Assembly (NCBI RefSeq): GCF_000264995.1
Contig: NW_006767433.1
Span: 1,003,333 to 1,067,332 of the forward strand
Direction of reading: 5' to 3'
Length of the DNA stretch: 64,000 nucleotides
Origin: Punctularia strigosozonata HHB-11173 SS5
Lineage: Eukaryota; Basidiomycota; Agaricomycetes; Corticiales; Punctulariaceae
Each line of letters begins with the position of its first letter. The first letter of the stretch is position 1. A program made the position numbers and the translations under genes. Below, piece by piece: positions 54,819-64,000 of this stretch. Below the pieces are notes generated by a model. The model did no database searches and was not told where the DNA came from. It saw only the letters and a program-made list of their open reading frames with translations.

Positions 54819-56789
54819 GTACAGTCATGTTGTTCACAAAGCCTTGATTATAGAACAAAAACTTCAGAAACACTGCTCCGAAACCGCGCCGAACGCAAGC
54901 CATCACAAGCAGGATCCAAGATATCGATCTCGAAGGAATGGCTTCGTAGTATGTAGTATCGTGTTCGTCGCATTGATACCCGCATTCTGGTCCCACTCTT
55001 TTGTGCTCGTTTCCGTTTCGTTGATATCAGTTTGCCTATGCGTAGCTAGCTCCGTATAATGTCGTACACGCGGATCTAATGTCATCGGACGTGACCTCAT
55101 CTTCGACGAACCATGCGCTAATCGCAGCTCACTGAGCATCTGATCGAGTGCTAATCGCGACGAACTTAGTGACGATTCTCAGAGCCCGGTTTCCTCGCCC
55201 CCGATGGTTGGTTCGGTCTTAGACGAGCGCTTGCGCTTAATTGGCAGATAGCTTGAACGCATAAGAGGGGGTGGGTGTATAATGCTGCCAAGGTCTCCAA
55301 GCCTCTAGATTCGTACTAATTGTAACTCATTAGGCCGGGGCGAAAGTCCTGATGTATACAACAGGGTATCCTAGGCAAAGCGGGGCGGGCCGCGCAATGG
55401 GACCAAGCCAAGACCATCCAAGTGCCTCAGGGCGGCGTGAGTATTCGTGGGTTATCCTGGCGGGTCCAAAAATAGCTTTGCGCAGCGGCAAAGAAAGACT
55501 CGGGGGAACCCGCTCGTACTCGTCCTGAGCACACGCAATATTACATGAGAGACCTCCGCCAAGACGAAGACACCCATGCATGTGAACCGCAGAGGTAGCG
55601 GTACTGAGCGTCGCGAGCTCGCTGTGGATGCGCGTTGCCTGACAAGGATGTCCTAAGTGTTTGCAGTAGGCTAGTTTGCTACCAAGAACCTCTCTCCAAA
55701 GGATGTCTCCCCGCCGGAACATCGATGAGGATGTTATCGGCTTGAGCTCCGATGATGCTGCACGGCTTCCTTTCGAAGCTAGGCGTGGAGACCATGCTTG
55801 GGTATGGTTTCCTGTACGCGGGCAGTGCACCGCAATTCGTTAGCCCCGTTGAGTAAACACGTATGGACGGGTGGAGTGTGCTATGAATCGTTCATAATGG
55901 CGAACCAGGCCTAAATCGGGTACGTTTTCGGGCCGAGTCGAGGCTCCCCAGGAAAAGATATATCGACCTTCAAGGTCCGGTCGATGTCAGTTGCTTCCGC
56001 ATACTGTGCACGAATAAGCCTCCACAATGGCGTCACAGGTGAATCGTCGGTGTGAAACGAGCTTGAGACACCTCCACCGTCAAGTTCTAATAAAGCATGA
56101 GGTATACCTACCATTCAGTAGTGATGTGGTGTCTGACCTTGATCAGCAGCACCCTACGCATCTGTAGGGTTCAAGTCCGTAAAGAACCAAATCCTCTGAA
56201 CACGACTTTGCTGAAAGGGCAGTATGTTACGTGCATGAATCATCAGAGGGATTGAATATTGTAGACGGTGCATAGCAGCCATTACGCACCGTAGCATTAG
56301 TCAGATCACCATACGCTGCAACTGATGTGCAGGAAAAGATCAACAAGATTCCCAGAGATGTAGAGGTCGAATTACAGCGTGATCAACCCCTGCATGTCGA
56401 ACGGAAGAAATCTGTTCGAGGTGACGGAGTCCTTCTCTGGCCAAACAAAATCGTACGGGAGCCCTCATGCGCAGCCCTACAGCACAAGGAGCGTCGAACG
56501 AACACCGTCGGCTGGCAGTTACTGTGAGTTCTATGTAGGTGGATAGGTACTGCACGCTTGAAGCCAGCGAGGCCCCTTACAGTCCCCCACGCACACGTGG
56601 CATTCAATGCACTGACATTTAGTGACGCGAAGGTCGCGCATGTCGGGCATCGCTTGCCCGTGCGGCGTGCATCAATTCATCCGAGGCAGCACTGTTCTCA
56701 ACGGATATCCGACGGTGCAGAATACCGATTATATTATACCGACATTGTGTAATAATACATTGCAAGATGCGCCGCGATCAGGTGTTCTA
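54819..56789. other. gene-poor stretch right of the transposon
   Basis: About 2 kb with motif-free frames only (for example 55330-55830, -). The right terminus of the Plavaka element should lie near its start, but I could not find a repeat matching the left side. Confidence 0.4.
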
Positions 56790-57272
56790 TTACTTCTTCA
56801 CCTCGTTCTTAAAGTCTTCTTTTGCAACCCGTGCGCCAGCCGCGGCCTGACAAGGTGGTTAGAGTTACTGACGATGGCGAAATCTCTGGAGACCGACCTG
56901 GTTGGCTTTCTGACCAACGAGATCAGCATCTTCCTTCGCTCCTTGTTTAGCCTGCTCCGTCTTTACACCTGCAGGTTGTGTTCGTCAACGAGATGAACGC
57001 TACTATGCCATGCATCACGTACCCAACGTCTCTTTAGTTGCTTGAGTCGCCTTCTCTCCCTTCTCAATGCCAGCTGCCAACGTTTGTCCTACCTTGATAT
57101 TGACCTGATATGTCTTTAGTACCCAGGCCTGCGCTCCTCAGGTACGGACACGTACATCTTTGGCGGTCTTCTTGACCTTCTCCGCTGCAGATTCAGCCGC
57201 CGCCGGCGTGTAGTGGAAAGCGCGGGCGGCCGAGAGAGCGGGGATGCGAGCGGTGATTGCGGTGCGAAACAT
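56790..57272 (-). CDS. small mitochondrial helical (LEA-like) protein
   Basis: Four exons on the minus strand. The start at 57272 gives MFRTAITARIPALSAARAF, a strong amphipathic mitochondrial presequence, then HYTPAAAESAAEKVKKTAKD. After the first intron (gtacgt...atcag): VNIKVGQTLAAGIEKGEKAT and QATKETLG; then VKTEQAKQGAKEDADLVGQK and ANQ; then AAAGARVAKEDFKNEVKK and stop at 56790. The repeated Lys/Ala/Glu heptad-like pattern resembles group 3 LEA-like proteins of the mitochondrial matrix, linked to membrane or desiccation protection. About 110 residues; all splices in phase. The function is inferred from composition. Confidence 0.75.
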
Positions 57273-58639
57273 CGTGAATACAGGGATGCGCGTTGAAGAT
57301 GAGTTAATGTGTATGCAGTGGTGGTATAAGTATAAGATGAGGGCCCTGGTGGTGCGTTGTCCAATTTCATGGGCGCTTTATGAGGAGAGCAGGAGGAGAG
57401 GCGCAACCAACGCGTGACGTCATCGATGTCATTTCGGACCCCTCTGTAGTCCCGAACCCCTAGCTCCTCGTGCGACTCTTTCTGCGGTACAGCTTATATT
57501 TCGCCTACTGTCGTCGACGATCGAGGAGAGCTCAAGCGCTCACGAGCACTAAGCAGATAATGCGCAAGAGCTTTCCACGTACGCGGGTTTGCTCGCGCTC
57601 CGCAAAGGGGCGTGAAACGATGATACGCTTGGGGCTCCGGGAGTCAGGGTCGACTGAAGCATTCTACGGTGCTGTGGACCGAATGACTAACGTCGTGGTC
57701 TGATCGTTAGTACACATAGCGTTCAGACTGACATCTTCCATACGATTAAGTCTTCAGGACACATTGTTACTCAACTCGGAGGTCCAAACACTTGCGTGAA
57801 TATACACTGCTGAAGGGTGTCAGAGCAAAATCACAGAATCCGTAAATGTAGCATGAACGTCCATACATATCCTAGTTATGCCGCTAACCCTCCTCGGCGG
57901 AGTCTGCCCTTGTAATTTCCGGACAAGAATGTATGGTCGCATGTTCATCACGTTGTCTACTTGGCGCGGACGGTTGTGCCATTTCTGAAGGCCCAGGAGA
58001 TGCCATGTTCTACACTGCATGGACGGAGTTAGTTGCTGCAGTATGGAAGGTAGACGGAAGTAGCTCGCCTCAGTAATGCAAGACATACGAGCACCTAAAT
58101 GTGCTCGTACGCCCACGCAGCGCCTCACTGACCTATACAGAACACCGCGAACTGCCCTCATTCCTGCGGACGTAGATCCTGTGAAGACGTGGGTATTCGT
58201 TCCCCTGCCTAGGATTGCCCTAACGCGGAGAGTACCACAGATGCGGTGTGGGACCAGTCTGTGAATCTGGGACCTAAAATAGGAAATGTCGTTCTCCGAC
58301 TAAACGACCTCCGCAAGACCTCCAATACAAACCGGTGTACGATCAAGCGCCGCACCTCATCGTGTAAGGGCGGTCGACTCTCGGGAAGGGCCTGATAGCC
58401 CTGCATGGATATCGTTTCATCAATGCCGAGATCGTCCGCTGCGCAATGAACGGGGGTATGGGTATATTTCGACTACGCGCCAGAGGCCGCATTCCCGATT
58501 CTAGTGGAACTGCGTTGATACGAGGCCGCCCGGACCATGGTGCTTATTGGACGGTCGATAGGATGATAGATGGTATAGAACGCCTGAAGAAACTACGTTT
58601 TGCCACATCATCAACACCAACTTCATTAGAAGATCCGCG
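57273..58639. other. intergenic region
   Basis: About 1.4 kb with no convincing gene. It begins with the promoter of the mitochondrial protein. Confidence 0.4.
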
Positions 58640-59310
58640 AGCGGCTTACCACGGTGTCGTTATGTCTCCCAGAACCTGTCCTGCGGTAGCATCCAATATC
58701 TGGGCTCGACATTCTCTGGGCGTACCACACGCCCGGTGCGACTATCTCGATCCCTGTCAACTGCGAGGCAGTCTCCGAAGTGCTTGGGCGTTGCCTTGCC
58801 CAGGAAGACAGGCCCAGTCGTATCTATTCTTGCAGCGGGCTTGGCGCCGCTTCCGACGATCCAAATTCTTTCTCGCACCCTTCCTTCCAGGCTGCGGACA
58901 ACCTGAAGACGAGAGTCTTGGTGGACATTGGTAGTTTCCTTGGCCAGGCGATTCGCAAGGCGCCGCTGCGCGTCGGAATCGGAGATTTGTATATAAAATG
59001 GGCGGCGTCTGCGATGTTATCTGCATAAACAGCTCTCCTCGAACCCCGGATCTGCACCACATAATCACCCGCACTTACTGGACCACCCGCACCATCCGCA
59101 ATCAACATGTTCTCCTGGACAACTACCAAGGTACGGCAAGTTGTCCACGTGTAAATAATCCGCGATTGACGGCCCGTACACAATCCAGCGCAACTCCACC
59201 GCATCGTATCACCGCCGAGCTTCGAGTTGTTACTCTCGGTATACGAGCGAGCCTCGACCAGAACTGCAGCATCTTCGTTTGGAGATAAACCGGGTAAGGA
59301 TCCATTGTGC
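58640..59310 (-). pseudogene. possible decayed or unresolved host gene
   Basis: Minus-strand frames with coding-like content change phase along the stretch. They are GLSPNEDAAVLVEARSYTES, then VELRWIVYGPSIADYLHVDN, then DGAGGPVSAGDYVVQIRGSR followed by AVYADNIADAAHF, then RIDTTGPVFLGKATPKHFGD. Clean splice sites linking them were not found. It may be a gene with introns I could not resolve, or a pseudogene. No domain is assigned. Confidence 0.25.
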
Positions 59311-59807
59311 GCCTTGTTGAAACGCTGGGCTCACCAATACTTAGACGCTCGCGACGCCTCCCTATCAGCCGTCTTCGCTGAGTCTGGAGAGCACCACTGG
59401 CCCAGTAAGATAGCCTTGTTGTACATCACTGATTACGACGTAACATCCGTCAGGCACTTCTATTAGACGAGGATGATTGGTCTGCATGGGGACCACCACC
59501 TCGCCGACGCCAGAGGAGGAGGCTCTTTTAGGGTGTCTATGTTTATACCCATCTCGGTTCAGTCATATTGTATCAGAATAGCATACTGCGGACCTATAGA
59601 CTGTACGGCGACGCCACCCTGTATTGGGCGACTTATGAAACCCAAACGGAATCATCCTAGCTTCGAGATAGTTATTATATCTAAGCAAGCAACGTCAGCG
59701 TCGAGTTCTCCGAGTTTCCTCATACACCAAACTATGCAGGACTCACCACGATGCGTCTGTGGCCATCCCCAGGGCATAGTTTAGGGTAAGATAGATTGTA
59801 TCCGGAT

Positions 59808-60593
59808 TCAGAGAGCCTGTTGCGGTTCCCTATGCCACAATCCAAGAGAGTCGGCCTCGGCCTCCACCTCAGCAATAGCTTCCGCCACTTCCCCGCCCCC
59901 GCGTAAATCCATAGGCACGGTGTCCCTCCCATAGACCCTGCCGAACAACTGCGCCAATGCCACCATCTCATCGTCCACGCGCACCGGCGCCCCAACAGCC
60001 CCTTCTATCGACCCCGCCTTCACATCCGCCAGCCCACAAGCCACGACTGTATTGAACCATGCCAACGGCTCATCTGTAACGTTGATAGAGAACCCGTGGG
60101 ACGTGAGACGATGCCGTACTTGCACCCCGATGCTAGCCATCTTCGTCTTCCCATCGCCCGCAAAGACGCCTGTATGTTCACTCGGCACGGCTTGTATACC
60201 ATGACGCTCCTTCAAGAACATCTTCAACATGTTCTGCATGTTGCATATATAGTCGTGAACGCGCATGGAGGGCTTCCAGCGACTGAGGTCAATCAAGGGG
60301 TAACCGATGATCTGACCTGGGCCGTGATACGTGAGCTGGCCGCCACGGTTCGTGGCCTCGAAGTCTGCGCCCATTCCCGTCAAGCGCGCCCTCTCCATCG
60401 ACAACTCCTCCTCGGTCTGTCGGCGTCCCGCGGTGAACACAGGCCGGTGCTGCAGAAGCAGAAGCACATCTTGGTGCGAATTGCTGATAGAGCGAAGGTC
60501 CAGCTGTAGCCGATGTATTCGTTCCTGAAGAGCTAGTGTCCGAGCATAGGGCAATGGGCTGCGAAAGCAATGGTAGAATATGGGTTGAACCAT
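59808..60593 (-). CDS. LIP2: Octanoyl-[acyl-carrier-protein]:protein N-octanoyltransferase (lipoate biosynthesis)
   Basis: An intronless frame of 261 residues. LipB/LIP2 moves octanoate from mitochondrial ACP onto lipoyl domains of 2-oxoacid dehydrogenases and the glycine cleavage H protein, before lipoyl synthase acts. Motifs: DVLLLLQHRPVFTAGRR, RGGQLTYHGPGQIIGYPLID (the signature), KMASIGVQVRHRLTSHGFSI with the conserved Lys, and NTVVACGLADVKAGSI with the catalytic Cys. The N-terminus MVQPIFYHCFRSPLPYARTL may serve as a mitochondrial targeting sequence. The C-terminal 30 residues are acidic and non-conserved. Intact. Confidence 0.93.
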   Translation of the reverse strand: MVQPIFYHCFRSPLPYARTLALQERIHRLQLDLRSISNSHQDVLLLLQHRPVFTAGRRQTEEELSMERARLTGMGADFEATNRGGQLTYHGPGQIIGYPLIDLSRWKPSMRVHDYICNMQNMLKMFLKERHGIQAVPSEHTGVFAGDGKTKMASIGVQVRHRLTSHGFSINVTDEPLAWFNTVVACGLADVKAGSIEGAVGAPVRVDDEMVALAQLFGRVYGRDTVPMDLRGGGEVAEAIAEVEAEADSLGLWHREPQQAL

Positions 60594-60927
60594 GAGGCGC
60601 GCTGGCAGAAGACGGGCGAAGCTTTGAAGTCGATCGCGTCCATCTGACTAAACGGAGTCAGCGGAAGTCCTTCAGCTCCGCAGGTCTAAATGCACAATGA
60701 CCGTGGGACCCTGCTGTGTGATGAAGTAACTTTGATGAACTGATCCATTCTAATCGGTGGCTTCACTTTATCACTGAGTGAGCTATTAACTCAGGAAGTT
60801 CATGCGTAGCCGGGCAGAGCAAAACGAGGCGCGGCTACAGGCAAAGGACAGATAATAATGATACATGTCAAGAGGTATCCTCGTGTATAGTGGTCGCAGT
60901 TTCGTCCAACAACAAGAGCATCGTTGT
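60594..60927. other. intergenic region between LIP2 and small-family copy 5
   Basis: About 330 bp, AT-richer. It holds the LIP2 promoter and the terminator of copy 5. Nothing else seen. Confidence 0.5.
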
Positions 60928-61397
60928 TCAGTACTTGGAGCGGGTCTTGCGCTTCCGCCTTGAAGGTGGTCCCCAGGCTTGATCGTCGTCATCGAGCATC
61001 TCAGCCTGAGTTCGCTCGTCAACAGATTGAACACTGCGGGGAACGAGAAGAGCTTACCACATAATGACCGTCATGGCTTGCTGCAGTATCCTGTTCCTGA
61101 ATACTAGTCATGCGTGATGAAGGTGTCTGATAGTAATTCATTGGTCGCTGTCGACAAAGATAGACGAAACGTGACAATCGTACGCACCGTCAACCCCGCC
61201 AGTTGAATGACCTGCGATTCTGCGGTGCTAATGGTGGATACAGAAGTAGCGACAGAGGGTGTGAGGCTCTGTCTTTTTGAGCGCTAATAGGAGGATCAAT
61301 ATCGCTCGGATGACGACGAGCAGAGCGGCTCCCTCACCTTAGAACCGAGAGACAGCCTCGATTTACTGAAGTTCGGAAAAGATAATATTGAGGGCAT
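60928..61397 (-). CDS. small LDED-AWG family protein, copy 5
   Basis: Four exons, introns phase 0: 61397-61338, 61283-61188, 61126-61058, 61005-60928, giving exactly 100 residues. Exon 1 is MPSILSFPNFSKSRLSLGSK. Exon 2 starts RSKRQSLTPSVATSVSTIST. Exon 3 is TPSSRMTSIQEQDTAASHDG then HYV. The last exon is AEMLDDDDQAWGPPSRRKRK then TRSKY. It lies 12-20 kb away from the other copies with host genes and the transposon between, so the family is dispersed and not one tandem array. It is the best-structured member: every donor (gtgagg, gtgcgt, gtaagc) and acceptor (attag, atcag, ctcag) fits, and a good TATA box lies upstream. Confidence 0.75.
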
Positions 61398-61499
61398 GGC
61401 TGGTATCAAGCAGAATGTCGTGAATGATAATCAGAGTCGTACAGCTGAGCCCTCTGGATAACACGAGGGAGGAGGGACCGTCGACTGCGCTGGCAGGTG

Positions 61500-61509
61500 C
61501 TTTTATAGC
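61500..61509 (-). promoter_or_regulatory. TATA box of small-family copy 5
   Basis: Reads agctataaaa on the minus strand, about 105-112 bp upstream of the ATG at 61397. Confidence 0.65.
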
Positions 61510-63832
61510 TACCATCCCGATCTGGCCACCCAAAGTCTCCAAGACTATCGCCGGACATAGAGCTCACTGAGCGGGACGAGCTCCGAGAAGCGCAGCCCAA
61601 TACGAGCTTCGCGCTATATCTGACTGCAGAAGCTGGCTCCTCCCGGAACACCGGAGGCTTGGTGAGCCGCCGCCTTCATTGCCCATGGTCATCCATTTCG
61701 CGGAGCAAGAGAATCATCCTGACCAGCTGACCTTTCATAGCGCACCCATTGCGTAACAGCTGGCGCTGAGCCCTCCGCTGTTCGCCTTATATGGCAACCA
61801 GTTCTCGTCCCGCATCGCCTTACAGCGGAATGGGGATTGACGCGCAGTGCATGAGCATGGAAAACTGGAAGAGGTCAAGATGACGCCAGCTCTAGCAGAC
61901 AGAAGTAAGCGTGCCGCGTTTCGCTATCGGGACACAATCATCGGGAAGGTTTCCGCGGCCGTACGAGTCGGTGTAACTGTTGTCTTTCATCTGTACAAAT
62001 CGCAGAAGAGTCCCGTGATCGCTGGCGGTCCGTGATTGTCCTGCTGCATAATATGTGGAAGGGCAAAGGCATTTGACCAAAGCAGACCTTGAGAAATCGA
62101 GTTGAGAGCGCTGGTAACCTCGTTGTGCGCAGCGGTGAGTGCTGTGCCCGACTGAGAAACCGCAGGAGCGTCGGCGCTGGTCCGTGGGAAAACGCCAAAT
62201 CTCTTTATCGTTGACGATGCCGGCGATGACCAGCATCTTAGTCCAGTGCCACCCTCCAATGAAGCCAAGTCAACGGAGTTTGAGGCACATCCGACGGTGC
62301 TGTTATAGACGGATTTGGTAAGCGCGCCCTGTCCATACTTCAAAAAATCCTATCACTACTGAGGCATCGTATTCCAGGCAATGACAAACCTGCTACGGGG
62401 AATGCACAGAGAGTGCACATGATAATGCCTCACCATATCATGCCTTTGACAGAATTCACGCAAAGGCTTGCTCAGCTGAGACAAAATTGCTTCGGTTCCT
62501 CTGGCCTAACCGCCGGATATGGCAACGAGGATCGTGCAGCAAAATCTTCCAACGTCGAACAGGTTACTCTTGCTTCCAAACCACCGTCACATGAGAACAT
62601 CAACCCCTGGCTTACTCTATGGAACGCCCGGTTGGTGCGACCGTCAAGACGGACGAAGCATCGCATATACTTCGTCTGGGAACATACATCCCCTACAGGA
62701 CACCGCAAGGGCGCACTGAAGCCCGGAAGCGACGCCTTACTCGGTCGATGCACGATCATGGCACAATGCGTCACTGGGTACTTCATTCTCAACCTTACCT
62801 GCCGATATCCCTGATATCAAAGCCAGCTGCTATTCCTGCTCTGTGCATCGAATGCCCGACGGGATACCAAATGCACGGCTCGCAAGCGGGATGCGCCCTT
62901 TGCCTACGGCAGTATCCTCATGGCACCAGCAAGCCCGGCGGGAGAGGATGCATGAACCTCGTGGACATCGGGCCCGCTCGTCAACGAATAGCCGGAGCAG
63001 TGTTCAAACAACTCGGGCAGTCATTGCAGTCGAAGCAGCAATGAAGCTCCTGGCGCGACCTAAACATATTGCGTTCCAGCGGCGTTCGGATAAGAGCTGG
63101 GTACACACAACTTCCGCCCAGGCATAAGGCTTACTTCTAGATCCTGCTCACACCACGTTGTTCGCAATCGTTGTGTAGGTACTTGGCCGCGGATCCAGGC
63201 ACAGCTGACGACGTTTGGGAGTCCACTCGAGCGAGGTTGCGCTGCCTCTCTTCTCTACTTCCTTCGCAACACTCCTTCGAGCGCTGATTGATCTGGCCAT
63301 GCAGGTGGCCGTCATAGAACATGAACTGTTGAGTGCGTCGTGCCATACGTGGATGCTCCGAGGACTTGCACGCATGAACTCTGCTCAAACTCGACCACTC
63401 TGGACTGCTGATCGGCTGTTCTGGGCGCTTGTCCGATACGCAATGGCATGCGGCTCATAGGCTCTTCTGTCTAAGTGTAGCGTCGACTAAAGAAAGCCTT
63501 ACCAAGGCATCGATGCACCCCACGGTCGAGTTTGTTCCCGTCAAGAATCGGTACCGAGGAGTCGTCATTGTGCAACAACTGACCCATCGTGGTGCCTAGC
63601 CACACTTCCTTTCCTTCACGTATGTTAGTAGTAGTAGGGCGCAGGGCAAGCTTGCCAGATGATGTTCACCATATTTGCACCTATGATGCGCACGATATCT
63701 ATTCAATTCGACGAGATATGAGATGCTGTTTATGCTACATTTATGCTGTGACGGAGCAGAGTGACAAAGCAGAGAAAGCAAAAATGCGACCGTGTCCTGT
63801 TCGCCGCGCCCGCTAAGAACATTCCCGACACC
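61510..63832. other. gene-poor stretch
   Basis: About 2.3 kb. Frames at 61987-62343 (-) and 62413-62814 (+) have no recognised motif and no clear splice partners. The right end should contain the 3' UTR of the WD40 gene. Confidence 0.4.
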
Positions 63833-64000
63833 TCACAACGCCCAGATCTTGACCGTCGCGTCCCGCGCGCCCGTGACGAGGTAGCGGTCGATGTACCGCA
63901 GCCTCTCCATGGGCTTAATGTGTCCATTGGTCGTCAGAGTCGAGTGTTGCATGCTCGTGCGATTGTAAATCTGCGCGTCGTGGTCGCATTGGGATACGGA
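63833..64000 (-). CDS. WD40-repeat protein, C-terminal end
   Basis: A minus-strand frame entering from the right edge and stopping at 63833. It ends MERLRYIDRYLVTGARDATV then KIWAL, the last blade of a beta-propeller (the x-T-G-A-R-D-x-T-V-K-I-W core). Upstream residues QCDHDAQIYNRTSM are from the previous repeat or linker. The partner and complex cannot be told from this piece. Confidence 0.7.
   Translation of the reverse strand, partial: SVSQCDHDAQIYNRTSMQHSTLTTNGHIKPMERLRYIDRYLVTGARDATVKIWAL

Noticed and set aside
54819-55400. Right terminal inverted repeat of the Plavaka element near tactaattgtaactcattagg
   Set aside because: Only short word matches to the left side were found, below what chance would give in AT-rich sequence.

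Overview
The window is nuclear DNA from a filamentous basidiomycete, most likely an Agaricomycete. Nearly every gene is cut by many 45-70 bp introns. The gene set is typical of that group: a GH72 cell-wall transglycosylase, a CYP61/ERG5 sterol desaturase, an ABCC transporter, a SYLF-SH3 protein, a LIP2 octanoyltransferase and a WD40 protein. The mobile elements are also typical of mushroom genomes: a Ngaro-type tyrosine-recombinase retroelement, a Plavaka/KDZ DNA transposon, a Tad-like LINE fragment and a mariner-like MITE.

Layout. 0-6 kb is a housekeeping block, all on the minus strand: the 5' part of an RRM/SR-type protein, GH72, then SYLF-SH3. 6-9.3 kb is mostly non-genic and holds a decayed LINE tail. 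9.3-18.4 kb has ERG5 (+) converging on a large ABCC transporter (-). 19.1-24.7 kb is a Ngaro element with A1-ORFs-B1-A2-B2 split direct repeats whose arms look identical, so it is probably young. 25.9-40.8 kb holds host genes: two small single-pass membrane proteins with PPxY tails, a small unknown, a large disordered protein, a nuclear protein with an AT-hook-like stretch, an alpha/beta hydrolase, and a single-pass glycoprotein with a two-part ectodomain.

41-49 kb and 61 kb carry what I consider the most interesting content: five dispersed genes (plus one copy produced by an assembly overlap) for tiny Ser-rich proteins of about 80-100 residues. Each ends in a separately spliced last exon encoding A-E-M-L-D-E-D-D-x-A-W-G-S-P, usually followed by a basic tail. 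All proposed introns in the family are phase 0. Three copies have a clear TATA box about 105-120 bp before the ATG. I do not recognise this family.

48.9-54.8 kb is a Plavaka/KDZ transposon: a transposase (-) and a DUF6532 gene (+) diverge from a 234 bp spacer. An N gap at 47836-48091 is flanked by two matching 955 bp copies and looks like an unmerged contig overlap rather than real duplication. 56.8-64 kb returns to host genes: a small mitochondrial helical protein, LIP2, the fifth small-family gene and the 3' end of a WD40 gene. I saw no rRNA, tRNA or CRISPR array. Splice sites were read by eye, so exon edges inside the larger genes are approximate.
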